The notes below the pieces were generated by a model. It was not told where the DNA came from, searched no databases, and saw only the letters and a program-made list of their open reading frames with translations. A stretch of DNA of 64,000 nt, taken from positions 1-64,000 of the forward strand of contig KN817677.1 in assembly GCA_000827495.1 (NCBI GenBank). The letters run 5' to 3'. The stretch comes from Hypholoma sublateritium FD-334 SS-4. Taxonomy: Eukaryota > Basidiomycota > Agaricomycetes > Agaricales > Strophariaceae. Shown one piece after another: positions 32,201-43,021 of this stretch (position 1 is the first letter of the stretch; the number at the start of each line of letters is the position of its first letter). The translations under genes and the position numbers were made by a program.

Positions 32201-34149
32201 TTCCACAGTTGAATCAGCTTGAGCAACTGATTCCAGTTCGGGAGAGGACGACAAAGGGATATCAGATTTCTTCCTGGCCGAAGTTGTAGAATCATCGTGG
32301 ATTGTGGTGGATACCAGAGGGACAGGCGGGGTTTGCGCTTCATCAGACAGTGACTGAACTTGAGAAGGGGCAAATGGGTTGACACCACCCATATTGGCCA
32401 AGCGCTCAGCGATACGTCTCCTACGCGCATCTTCTTCTGCCTCATCTTCCTTATCATCGTCACCAGCAGCAGCGACAGGTTCAGCTAGTAGTTTCTCGTC
32501 TACTTGTTGGATGGCGGAAGGTTCGGTAAAAGGCGTAGGATGGTGATGCGCTGCTGGAGGAACGTCTGCAGCGATATGCAGTTCTTCCATTTGCTCGACA
32601 TCCACATCATCTACGCTATCGTCTTGCTTTTCGTTTTCGTCTATGGCAAGCGAAGGAGAAGGAGAAGCGATCCCGGAGGCTTCCTCCACGGAGGGCGACA
32701 CTGTACTCGGTAATTTCTCTGATGTATCCTGAGCGTATACCTGTTTCGATTCTGTGTCCTCTTTCTCAGCGTCGTATGTCGCTGGTATAGCGTGGATGAT
32801 AGGTGCCGGCGTAGGATCATCGTGTGTATCTAGGTCACTGGCGTTCTCTTCTGTAAGTGCCTCGTGCTCTGGACCTTGGGGCAGTGAAATAGTCTGTTCT
32901 CCAGAAGCCGATTGTTCCAAAGCTGCGTGCTCCTTTGCGACGGGCGGCTGTTCCTCCGGGACATCTGGAACGACAGCAGTAGACTTAGCGGGTCTCTTGC
33001 GGGGAGGTCCAGCTCGTCGTGGAACCACAGGAACAGGCATGGATGCAGGTGTCTTGATACTATGCGAGTCTGTAGATTCCGATGATAGTACAGATGCATT
33101 CTCAGAATTCTTGCGCTTAGGAAAGTATTCTGTGTTGTATATGATTTAGCCTAACTGTATTCATCTCATTTATAGTCTGGAGACATACCTGGCGATGCTC
33201 GAGATTCCTCGGCAGCTCGTGTTTCGTTGGGGGACACTGGAGAAGCTTCTACAATCAGAGTAAGCAAACGTTATCATGAAGAGTCATAAGATAACATACC
33301 AGCGGGAGCAGGAGGAGAAGTCGTGGTATTTTCTGACTTGGTGATCTCTGGGTTTGAGGCCCCTTGTTTGGCTGGGTCTTCGGCGGACCTGGCGACTTCA
33401 GCTGCAGGAGTCTCATCTTGCGTGGGTCTTCTGACTGGAGGCTTCTTTCCAAACACAGGTGGCGCCATGCCTACACGTGCACCTCCTAGGCGGGCCATTC
33501 TTGCAGCAATAGCAGCGCGGCGCTGCCGCTCTTCCTCTTCAGGATCAGCCGCGGCCTCGTCTGCATTATCGTCTACTGCAGCGGTGGGCGGAGAAGCCGA
33601 TGTAACAGGTTCTGCCTCTCCTTCATTCAGGCTGGTAGGTTCGTGAATCTCTCGCGAAATGATGGATGTAGGGGGCGACAAGGTGCGCTCGACTGCGGCA
33701 GCAATTGTCGTCTCCTCCGCGGAGTGATTGTCATCATCGACAGGTGCGTGGACGACCGGTGGCGGCTTCCACTTTGGTTTCTCCGCCGCAGGCTTCGGCC
33801 CAGTGGGCGGCGGGGCGCCAAATGCACCCTTTCCTTGTAGTGCAGCCATGCGGTCCTTCAGACTGCCCGCCTTCGTGATGCTTTCTTTGGCGTCGGTCGC
33901 CGACATACCGCCTGCCCTTGCGGTCGGACCCGATGGCGCTGCATGATCGGGCGATGTCGTCGCTGCTGCTGAAGGCGATGATGGTGGAGATGGTACTTTA
34001 GGTTTCCATGTCGCGAATCCTGCGGGCTTCGGACGCGGTGCAGGCGCGGGTGTGGGTGCTGCAGCTGATGCAGATTTCTCGAAGGCTGCGATCCTGTCGC
34101 GCAGTGAGCCCACCTTGGGCTTTGGGGGTGTAGCAGGCTGGTCAGACAT
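29218..34149 (-). CDS. BBC1: BBC1-like actin-patch adaptor
   Basis: Seven exons on the minus strand: 33300-34149, 33189-33248, 32188-33129, 31191-32096, 29415-31111, 29301-29354 and 29218-29241. The protein is about 1,500 residues, mostly disordered and Pro/Glu/Ser-rich. The folded C-terminal domain (YGYLVYMQNGPAVQKRASDI, MPGDIVEIHDAKLKGHKGLQ, VGVVGEFEAKKTKIRVFHAN) is the domain that ends yeast Bbc1 relatives, which restrain actin nucleation by type I myosin and Las17/WASP at endocytic patches. Two small terminal exons add TVESVSYRLEDLKSGLVK and VYRVLEG before the stop; without them the protein would end at a retained intron. Four short repeats of the form I-A-x-(R/K)-(M/L)-A-x-(L/M)-G-G are spread through the disordered part. 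The yeast N-terminal SH3 domain is not seen; the first residues are PKVGSLRDRIAAFE instead. Confidence 0.82.
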
Positions 34150-34469
34150 CGCTGGAGATATCGGGTGGAACAGTCGTTGTAGTTTGGAACACGATCCACC
34201 CCTGTCGAAATCTGAGACGAACTATCGACTTGTAGTCAGAAGCCATTATGACTAATTGATTTCCCCACGGATCTCACGATCAAGCTCATCATCGACCGAT
34301 GGATGGCAAACTACGACTATTTGGGGACCACGTAAAAGTACAATGTGAAAGTACACTGGATTGTCTTTCTATATTAACTGCTTACACTAAATCTCTATGG
34401 GTGTTATCGATGAGCGCTTGCAAAGCCAAAAAGGGCCTACGGAGCCAAAATCAGAATCGCTGTTCTAAC
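34150..34469. other. Intergenic region
   Basis: Upstream of the BBC1-like gene and at the 3' end of the F-box gene. No gene is supported. Confidence 0.55.
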
Positions 34470-35924
34470 TCAATGAAGAAAGATAGGGGCCGCACCAATT
34501 GGATCGTCATCCTCGTGGAATATAGTCGTCCATGAGCCCAAAACCCCGAAAGAGGACCTCAGGCCACCAACCTGAATACCCGATGAACTGTGGTATTAAA
34601 GTAAGGTCAGTGGCCAAAATTCCGAAGTAATTAGATGTCTGCTATTCACCTCCAAATCGTGCTGCCCACCTCACCAGAAACCTATATTCAGATAAAGCAT
34701 CACTACTGTGTCCCTTTTATGCAGGTGGCTGAACTCACAAATTGCCATTCTATCTGATTATCCGCTGTCATTTTGACAGAACCTGTCATCGTCGATGTGG
34801 AAGAATCCTGCATCTCGCCATAGAAGTGGATGATCGGGCGTGTCGGGTGCTCTGGATCCGGTTCTGTTCGAACAACAGAAAGATTCGCATCGAGTGACCT
34901 AAACGCCTCCCGGAACCCAGGATCTTCAAAGAGCGACAAATCAACTTGTTTCCTCTGTAAAAAAAATCAATCAGCAACGGACACTTCGCTGACAACGGAA
35001 AACATGCATTGGCTTCATTGAACGCTAACGCAAGTATATAAGTCGACCAAGATTGCGCATCACAATGGAATTAAGCTTACCCATCAAGTCCCTGTGATCA
35101 CAGAAGCAGAATGATACAACCCACGAACCAGTCAACCCAGCCCAATCCTCGTCATCATTCAAATACTCAGAGACGACGGTCTGAGTGTAGGGAAGGCTCA
35201 TCGGAAATATAACAAAATCAAAGTCTTCGTCCTCCTTCAAAGAGATGAGATGCATAGACATTACATGGTGAAGTGCCTGCATGTGTACCCAGTTCACGAC
35301 CCCCTTCTTCGTGAACGGACCATACTTGGTATCGGAACAATAATTGCACATGCTGTACACATACGCGCGGGATTGTACAAGACTGTGTGGCCGTGCATCT
35401 GCATGTGTGATACCATAGTAGGTATGCAATTGCGCAATGCGCTGACGCTCGTCGGCTGATAATATCGTTCCATCCGCCTGCTTTATCTGGTCGAGGAACC
35501 CCCTGCGGAACATCGCTGCCACCCACAAGAGGTTAGCAGACACTTCATCGGATTCTTCTGTCCTCTTCGGTGCAGAGTTGCATACCACGTCCAGCAAGGT
35601 GCCCAGCACGGTGTGCAACTCTCCTGGTCGTAGGAGATCAAAGGGGTTACTAGAAGTGACAACAGTTCCCGCCCGCATTATCCGCTGCAGCTCCATCTTC
35701 CAGTCGATAGGTCGCGCCTTCGGATATCCATCGTGAGAGACCGCCGTCCTAGGGTCGTCAAGCGGTTGAGCAAGATATAGTTCTCTCCATAGCGTGGAGT
35801 CGCCTGCGCAGCATATAATCGAATAGAATACCCGGCAGGTCTGCGCGACCTGCGCAACGTCGCACGGATCGCAACGAATGAGTATTTCTTCGATGATTTC
35901 TCGAGGTAATTCGTTGACAAGCAT
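34470..35924 (-). CDS. F-box domain protein
   Basis: The start at 35924 gives a classical F-box (NELPREIIEEILIRCDPCDV, then RVFYSIICCAGDSTLWRELY). The rest is a leucine- and aromatic-rich region (LLRPGELHTVLGTLLDVVC, NWVHMQALHHVMSMHLISL, GLTGSWVVSFCFCDHRDLM). After introns come KQVDLSLFEDPGFREAFRSL, HFYGEMQDSSTSTMTGSVKM, SGEVGSTIW and GIQVGGLRSSFGVLGSWTT, with a stop at 34470. F-box proteins link substrates to SCF ubiquitin ligases; the substrate is not evident. One join remains unresolved: between HRDLM (donor GTAAGC near 35078) and KQVDLS (acceptor near 34957) the frame shifts unless a small internal exon is used. The C-terminal residues differ from the family's usual ending. Confidence 0.75.
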
Positions 35925-36349
35925 ATGTAGCGCCGCGATGAAAGAGATAGAGCACAGAATGCCACCCGTTTGAGTCCAACCACAAGTAAGTAAGAGTTTA
36001 GTAAGTACTCATTGCAATTGCCGGCGGCCGTCCCGAATGCGCAAGCATCGCACCCAAGTGACCTAATTTTGGTGACGTCCCACAGCACGTGCTAGTCACC
36101 GACGCGACGCGACGCGGCCCGACTCGGACCAATTTCAAGACGCAACTGGGACGCGACACTCATCCACTCCAACGTTAGAATAACATCCTAGCATATAGAA
36201 ATTACATTTTGGTGCTGATAGCTTGACACATTCTGACACTCGGCACATCAAACGTAGACGAAGTTTCCGCCCCATTTGCAGAGTTTTTCCTAATAGGTGC
36301 GGAAAGACACGCCAAATAAATAAGTAGGCGTTCACTGAAAGTGACAGGA
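35925..36349. other. Intergenic region
   Basis: Promoter side of the F-box gene and 3' side of the TPR gene. No gene is supported. Confidence 0.6.
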
Positions 36350-38571
36350 TCATGTTACCAATTCTTTTGGCCTCGCCGAATCGCCATCTGAGAGCTTTCT
36401 GTCGCGGCACCTCTGTCCGAACTCGAATGCCGTTTGGACTGTTGCATCTCGTTGCTTCGAAGAGACAGAATTCTCCCAAAATCTGAGTATATCGCGCAGG
36501 GGAAGAGTCATACGGTTTATTATCGCTTGCATCGTCTTTACTGACTTGCCCTGGGGTGAGTACCAATGAGCCTCAAGAGCTGCCATGTAAAATATCAAGA
36601 CCGATTCGTCGTCGGGAGGAGAGCTTTCGGCCGCCTTGATGTAATGCTCTGCAGACTGTGAGAACGCTTCTTGAGCGTCCTCGGCGCCGACCATCGCATG
36701 CCCGAGTTGCATGTAATGCCAACCAAGGATGCTAAATAGAGTATGTCAGATGTAGGCCAGGTAATAGAACAGTTAAAGTACGGACGAAAAGGCTTCGCTT
36801 TGAGGATACATCCAAAATGAAGCTAAGGTAGTTGCTGTGATCTGTCCGCTTGGGGGAGGGTTGGCAACTATATCAGCAATGATATCATGGCATAGCTTGA
36901 CCATATCACTTGTATCGAAAGGCAAGTCCTGCATCTTGTTTACCAAACACTACGCACAAAAGCTTTGAGATAACTAACAAAAACAGAACGAAGTATACTG
37001 AACTTACATTATGCATGGCCGACAGCTGCATTCTCTTTGCTCCTCGAATAAATGTTTTCTCGAATATGACCCCGCGGTCAATAGCGGGGACATCTCGCCA
37101 CATTAATTGGCCCCAGTCAAGGACTTCGACAGCACGAGTGTAATATTCGACTGCTGCTTGGTGCTTGCCGAAGGAGTTGTACATCATCCCACACATCAAC
37201 CATGCGCTGAATCACTTGTGTCAGACAGCTAAAATATTTCTACAAGACATTGCCACGTACCGAACAGTGATGGATAAAGCAGGGCGTAGAGAAGCCCATC
37301 CTTCTTGCGCGAGACGTTTGAGGGCTTCTTCCTTGACAACTTGTGGCCCCCCTCGAGACCATGCTTTGTAGTAATGCACCTCGAATAATACTGTTAAGAA
37401 TAATTTATAGTTATTGGCTATCGTTCATATACTTAGTCCCGGTATGAAGACACCTTCATACCCTGGTCGTTGTATTTCTGCTCCCAATCCGAACAGTCGA
37501 TATGAAACACGCGCGGGTCGCGCATCACAGCATTAGATATACTGACGAGTGCCTTTTGGTATAATGAGCAAGCATACGCTCGTGATACATAGAGGGAGAC
37601 ATACACCTGTCGTCCCCTCATAGCCCATGGTTCCATTTATCGCCTTCTTTTGTAACTTCTTCATGGTCTCGACACCATCTTTGAATTCCTACCAACAGCG
37701 ACTGAATACGCGGAAATATATATGAATCCAGATTTGACTTACGCGATATGCTTCCAGAATCACAAGCCCCTAAAAAGCATGAACATTGGGAGATTAAGTG
37801 AAATCGCCGAAGAGAAACTTTAAATATACAACGGACACTGGATGCCTTATTGGAACCAAGAAGTTCCTTTTCCAAAGCTGCTGCTTTTTCCCAAGGTAAT
37901 TTCTGGTCCTTCATCACATATGTCATTCTCTCTGGGCTGACCGGTGTATCGACCTCCTTTTGCGACTTCGTCAAACTTTCTGCGAAAGCAATGCGCATTT
38001 GTTTCTCGGCTTCGGTTGAGTGCTCTTGAGGAGGAAGACATTCCAACGCAGTTTCCAATGCATCTACGCTCCGGCTCCACGCAGAAATTCCCTGAAAAAG
38101 ATACATGAATCAGGGTTTATTGTATCCACCTCAACATTGAACACTGAGATGTCCGGTTTCTTAACTCACATAATAAGCTTGGCCCAGCCTTGACCAAGCC
38201 TTCGCATATTTTGGATCCAGTTCCGTAGCCTGATAGCATACACGTCCGTGACTTCTCGAACGAAAATGCCACTAAGGTGAAGCATCCGCACCTTTTTCGC
38301 ATCGGCTGCGGCATTCAGATATCTGAGAAACACGCGAAGCATGATGCATGATGGGCCAAAAGGTCTGGTGAGGTTTCCAATCCACTCACTCTTTCAAGCT
38401 CAAGGCACTTGCCGCACGATTAGCATAGTAGATAGCGTTTGTCGAGTCCTCTCCTATCGCCGCCGTATACTTCAGGTATGCCTCGCGATACTGTCGCTTT
38501 TGATGGAGTTCGTTTCCTTGCGCTTTCAGCCGCTCTGCGTTGGAATTTGGATCACAGGCTTTGGGTGGCAT
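36350..38571 (-). CDS. TPR-repeat protein
   Basis: More than ten short exons on the minus strand. The ATG at 38571 gives MPPKACDPNSNAERLKAQGN followed by a TPR unit (ELHQKRQYREAYLKYTAAIG, NAIYYANRAASALSLKEY) of the co-chaperone type. The next exons complete the second and third repeats (ATELDPKYAKAWSRLGQAYY, ISAWSRSVDALETALECLP). Later exons carry KDQKLPWEKAAALEKELLGS, AVEYYTRAVEVLDWGQLMWR and VPAIDRGVIFEKTFIRGAKR. The last exon ends RCRDRKLSDGDSARPKELVT. The same architecture occurs in uncharacterised mushroom TPR proteins. The three N-terminal TPRs suggest peptide binding, possibly to chaperone tails; that is inference. An upstream reading would need a GTG start, so I prefer 38571. Confidence 0.78.
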
Positions 38572-39788
38572 CGCTTGCACGGGTGGATTGGACGAGAAAG
38601 TAGGGTAGTAGATTCGCAGTAGTTGGGGTTCAAAGCTAAAGAATGATGGTGCCACCAGAACGCACCCTGCACAACTAATTTATGTAACAGGGTGCCAGCT
38701 CAATCGACACGAGGATGTTAAATTTTCACGGTAACTAGGTATGTACCGTGCCACACCTTACACTCTTCGCAATTCCCTAGTTTTGAGCAGCCTCATGTTC
38801 AAGGAAGTACACCGTGTCGGATCGATTCAAATTGAAATTGAAGGTTTGGGTCTGATTATTGGCGTGAAACAACGGCGGGGGTAAGGAGTTGGGAAAGATG
38901 TGATCATCAGACTGGCCATGGAGGAAGTCAACGGAGAAAGAAAGTCGGCCCTTGTTAGTGAACGAAGTTCAGCACTCAGTAAATGAGCGCTGTAGCGCTG
39001 AGTGTTCACACGACCAGCTTCCGAATCCCGATTGAATTATCTCAACCCAAACTCAGGTTGTTACCATATACATATGTCCGCGCGTTCTCGAGAAAGGTTA
39101 ATAAAATCCAGAAAGCACATCCACATTAAGTACGCGACTGAAACGTTGGCGACGCGTGTTGTTCGTCGCGTGCAGATCTTCTCGCCGCCGCGACGCCTTG
39201 AGAGCTTTTCCCGTCTCTCAACGACACGCCGATCAGAAAAAAGCCTAGAATCCAAGGCACTAGTGTGTTTCGTGTGTAGTAACTAGTGGATACAAACGTA
39301 GATACAGGCCGAGACTGTGCGACGACAAATGCTGTGTGTGTGTGTGTATGCGTGGTGTGTATAATGAGCGAGACGGGAGAAGGGATATCAAACAACATTC
39401 TACCTAAGGCTACAAAAGATGCAACATTGAGTGCGAAAGCGGGTGTGTATGCGTGTGACAACGTGAGGGCGCGGCGAGGGGTACAAGGCCAGAAAGCATA
39501 GTCAACACATGTATATATAGCGTGAATAAAATAAAATTCTGGATGTCCGCTGGCTGCCGCAGGTAAAAAGACAGGCTTGTTCCGTGAATGACAAGAGATT
39601 CCTGTCGCGCCGTAAGATATGATATGAACTGTTGACAAAACAGTTGCCGGTCAGCGAAGGGAAACACGAAAGGAGGCGGCTGACTTACACGTCGTTAGAT
39701 GTAGAAAATACGTGTGTGATTATGCGTGTGTTGTAAAAAGAAAATTGGAAAATGTAATGGCCTGTCCCCGAGCCTGCCCTATGAAAAA
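38572..39788. other. Long intergenic region with a GT microsatellite
   Basis: No gene is supported in 1.2 kb. A short (TG)n run lies at about 39332-39347. Confidence 0.55.
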
Positions 39789-42700
39789 TTATGGATGCGA
39801 CGAACCGGCTACGCCGTCCGCGTCAAACATTCCGACCACGCCATCTACGATAGGGAACGGATATTCAGGTTTTGAGCCCGTGCCGCGCCTCCCACTGCCA
39901 CTCATAGGAGTCTTGCCGGATGCGCTTGCGGGGGTGGTTGCGTGGGCTTCCGCGAGTCGGTGCCATTCCTCTAGAAGCTGCAGTCCAACAGACGGCTCGA
40001 GCTCCGTACCGTCGCGCGAGACCTTGATCTCCTTGTCGCGATTCCAGGGATTCCGCAGGTGCCGCGTATTATTGAACGACAGCCGCTCCCTGCAGAGCCA
40101 CTCGACGGCAAAATTGTCACCCCAAGATATCTCCCCGCCTCTATTGACATCTTCCTCTGGCTGGATGACGGGCGTGGTTAGGTCGTTTATCTCATCGTCA
40201 GCCTCTGGGTTGTCGACGTCTTCCTCGTGAACCAAGTCGAGTGCTGACGTGGACGCGCGTGGCTCTTCTCTCTCTGACGGATTTTCATGGCCTCGAATAG
40301 CACGTACGGGGGCAGACGTATCCAACGCGAATCGCCCAGTCTGCCCGCGTTTGAGATGCGCGCGTTGATCTAGACTTTGCGGCTTCGTTTGCGGCGTAAG
40401 AAGAGAATGTCTACGATATTCCTCTCCAAGCAAAGCAGGTGCTGAATGGCGTTCCTGGAGCGGAGCATGTGCACCTGCTTCACTCGTAGAGGCCAAGTCA
40501 CCGACGGCGAGCGGCGAATTATCGACAAGACGGTGATCGCTGGGCGAGAAAAAGGTGCCTGGTTGACTAGAGGTTTGACTAGCAGATATAGGCAGCGAAG
40601 CTTGGGGTCCCTCAGTAGAATGCTGCGGTGAACGACTTGTCCACTGCACATCGCTTTGACCTCGAAGGACGGGACCAATCATCCTAAGCAGACCCGCCTG
40701 TATTCATCGTTATCGATCAACCGAAAGATGACATACCACTCACCTCGCGTAACCGTAAAACTCCCTGCTTTTGTTGACACCGAAAATTAGATAGACCTCT
40801 TTGCTCGTCCGGAACGCCTGATCTAATATCTCCTCGTTATGCTTTTGGGTGGCCCATATCCCGCGCGAAACACTGATATCCAGATCGTTCTGTTAGCAAA
40901 AAGTCAGATCTCGGGTTTACGCATGCTGATGTGTGACTCGCCTGGCTCAGTGATTTCAGAATGAAATACCGAATCGGAAAATGACGAGACAGAAAACTGG
41001 AGTTCGTCGACGAGTACGAGTCCGAGCTACTCGAATGCGGAGGATTGGGTGCTTTCCCACCGTCGTCATCACTGGAGAGAGAGACGTTCGAGAGCGGCCC
41101 CGCCAGACTTTCGGACGCACTTCCCGGTGATGCAGACGAAGGCGTGCCTTCCGACGCGGCCGATTGGGCCTTTTGTGCCGCATCGGCAAGCTTTTGCTCC
41201 TTGATCCATCGTGTGTGCATACCCATCCCTCGCTGAAAGCCCACACCCGCTTTCAGATCGTCGTCTGTCCTCCGAACGCGACAAACCAACCGCGGACACC
41301 GCGAATCGTTGGCCCGGAGCGGCACTCCGTTGGACCTCGTGATCGCCTGCTGCAAATCCTCCATACTCTGGTAATTGATGAACGCACAGTTCGACCGTGA
41401 GATAAGAAAAACAGAAACGACGCCGTTAGTCGATCCCTCCTGCTTGCCATCATCCGGGGCGGCGATGAAGAACCGCCAGATCTCGTCGTGCGTAGCATCC
41501 GCCGGCACATTGCCTACCCACATCACCCAGTCCGAGCGGTGCGCCGGCGGATTAGGGTGAAATGAACGCCGAATTTGCGGTCGGTCACTTGCGGCAGGTA
41601 TTCCACCCCCCACAAATGAACTAGGTGGTGCCGCTGTGATCTCGTCGGCCAAGTGGGTAGGCTGCAAAGGTACAGGTCCTGGCACAATGGGAGGACTACC
41701 TGACCGATTATCATGATACCGCGAAGGGGACGAAGGATAGTTTCCCGAGGGTCCACCTTGTCCCGAGCCTCGACCCTCTGAAGGAAACGAATGGTCCACA
41801 CCGGAGTTGCCGACTTGGGAGTAGCCAACCGCGTAATGACCCTGGTACGACGGACCAGGGTCGTATGACTGCGAAGGGCCAGAAGAAAGGTGCGGAAAAT
41901 AATACCACGCTAGTTGAGGTTCGCTTTCGCCTGGCGATGGAAATTGTTGACCGTATGTCGGCGCAGGATACGAAGGCTGGTACATCGGCGAGGACGGGTA
42001 TGTTTGAAGAGGATAACCGTATGTGGGCATGACCATCGTGGACGGATACTGCAAAGAGTGAAATGGGCCGGAGCCGCCGTAGGGTGAACCGCCTCGGCTA
42101 GACGATGGAGGCATGTGGGGCGTCGTGGGCGTAGAAGAGGGATGAGCAGTATACGCCGCCGGACTGGGAGCATTAGAAAAAGAAGGGTGTGGCTGGGGAG
42201 TACCTTCTGTGGACGAGCGCGCGTAGCCAAATACGGGCGTATGGGGTTGCAACATCGGTTGGTAGTTCGCGTGCATGTTTTGCGGTATAGTATGATGGTA
42301 TGCCGGTGTAAACGCGTACGTCGGCGGTGGTAGTTGTATATTCATCGAACCTGGCTGCGTGGACATCGTGTATGGTCCACCGAAGTCAGATCTCTGGTTA
42401 TACGGCGATACCGCTGGTGGAAAGTGATGCGGTTGGGGGATAAACGACGCGGGAGGCGCCTGATTGCGCGCATTTTCGGTTTCCAGGACGCTGTGAGTCA
42501 AAATCGAATAGTCGGATCCTGATTCTTGTCGCGAGGAATGGGGAACACGTTGTGGAGGATTTGACCGGGAGCGTCGTGAGCGAGCACCAGGCTTGGTAGG
42601 GTCGTTTTTTGGCGGCATTTGTTTTCGTGCTTCAACGTCCACCGGCTCAGCTGCACTGCTGCTCTCGCCACCTATGGAAGTAGAGGTGGGGGTCGTAAGG

Positions 42701-43021
42701 TTTTCGCGCTCATGCACTCCTGCGGCGAAATATAGGTTTGAATTCGCGGAACTAGACTGGCTGGACGCACCTAGTGCAGGTGCAGAACTATCCCGGTTGC
42801 TGTTGAAGGGATCTAAAATGAGGTCTATGAAGGAAAGTAAGCCGTCCGCATATCAGAATATAAAAAAGGGTGAAAAAAAGAGTGGAATCGAAGAGTGGCA
42901 GCCTTCTCCTCTGGCAAAGCCAGCGCGTCAAAGGCTGGCATCGCAACTTTTTGTCCCCAACTTCAAGCGCAAAGCTGATCACGTGAAGGTGCTAGAATTT
43001 ACCTGATCGTGCTGCCACCAT
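39789..43021 (-). CDS. RRM and YTH domain RNA-binding protein
   Basis: Four exons on the minus strand: 43003-43021, 40942-42824, 40744-40889 and 39789-40683. The protein is about 980 residues. A long Pro/Tyr/Ser-rich region precedes an RRM-like fold (DWVMWVGNVPADATHDEIWR, CAFINYQSMEDLQQAI). The YTH domain follows: HFPIRYFILKSLSQ, NDLDISVSRGIWATQKHNEE, AFRTSKEVYLIFGVNKSREF, YGYARMIGPV, then after a long insertion ISWGDNFAVEWLCRERLSF and RHLRNPWNRDKEIKVSRDGT. YTH domains bind N6-methyladenosine RNA; the two cage tryptophans appear to be GIW and ISW. The intron after LKSLSQ has a GC donor (GCGAGT). The first exon codes only MVAARS plus one base. The RRM-YTH pairing resembles fungal meiotic-RNA regulators. 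Confidence 0.88.

Noticed and set aside
39332..39347. GT-rich run considered as a regulatory element
   Set aside because: Simple microsatellite with no nearby start or conserved context.
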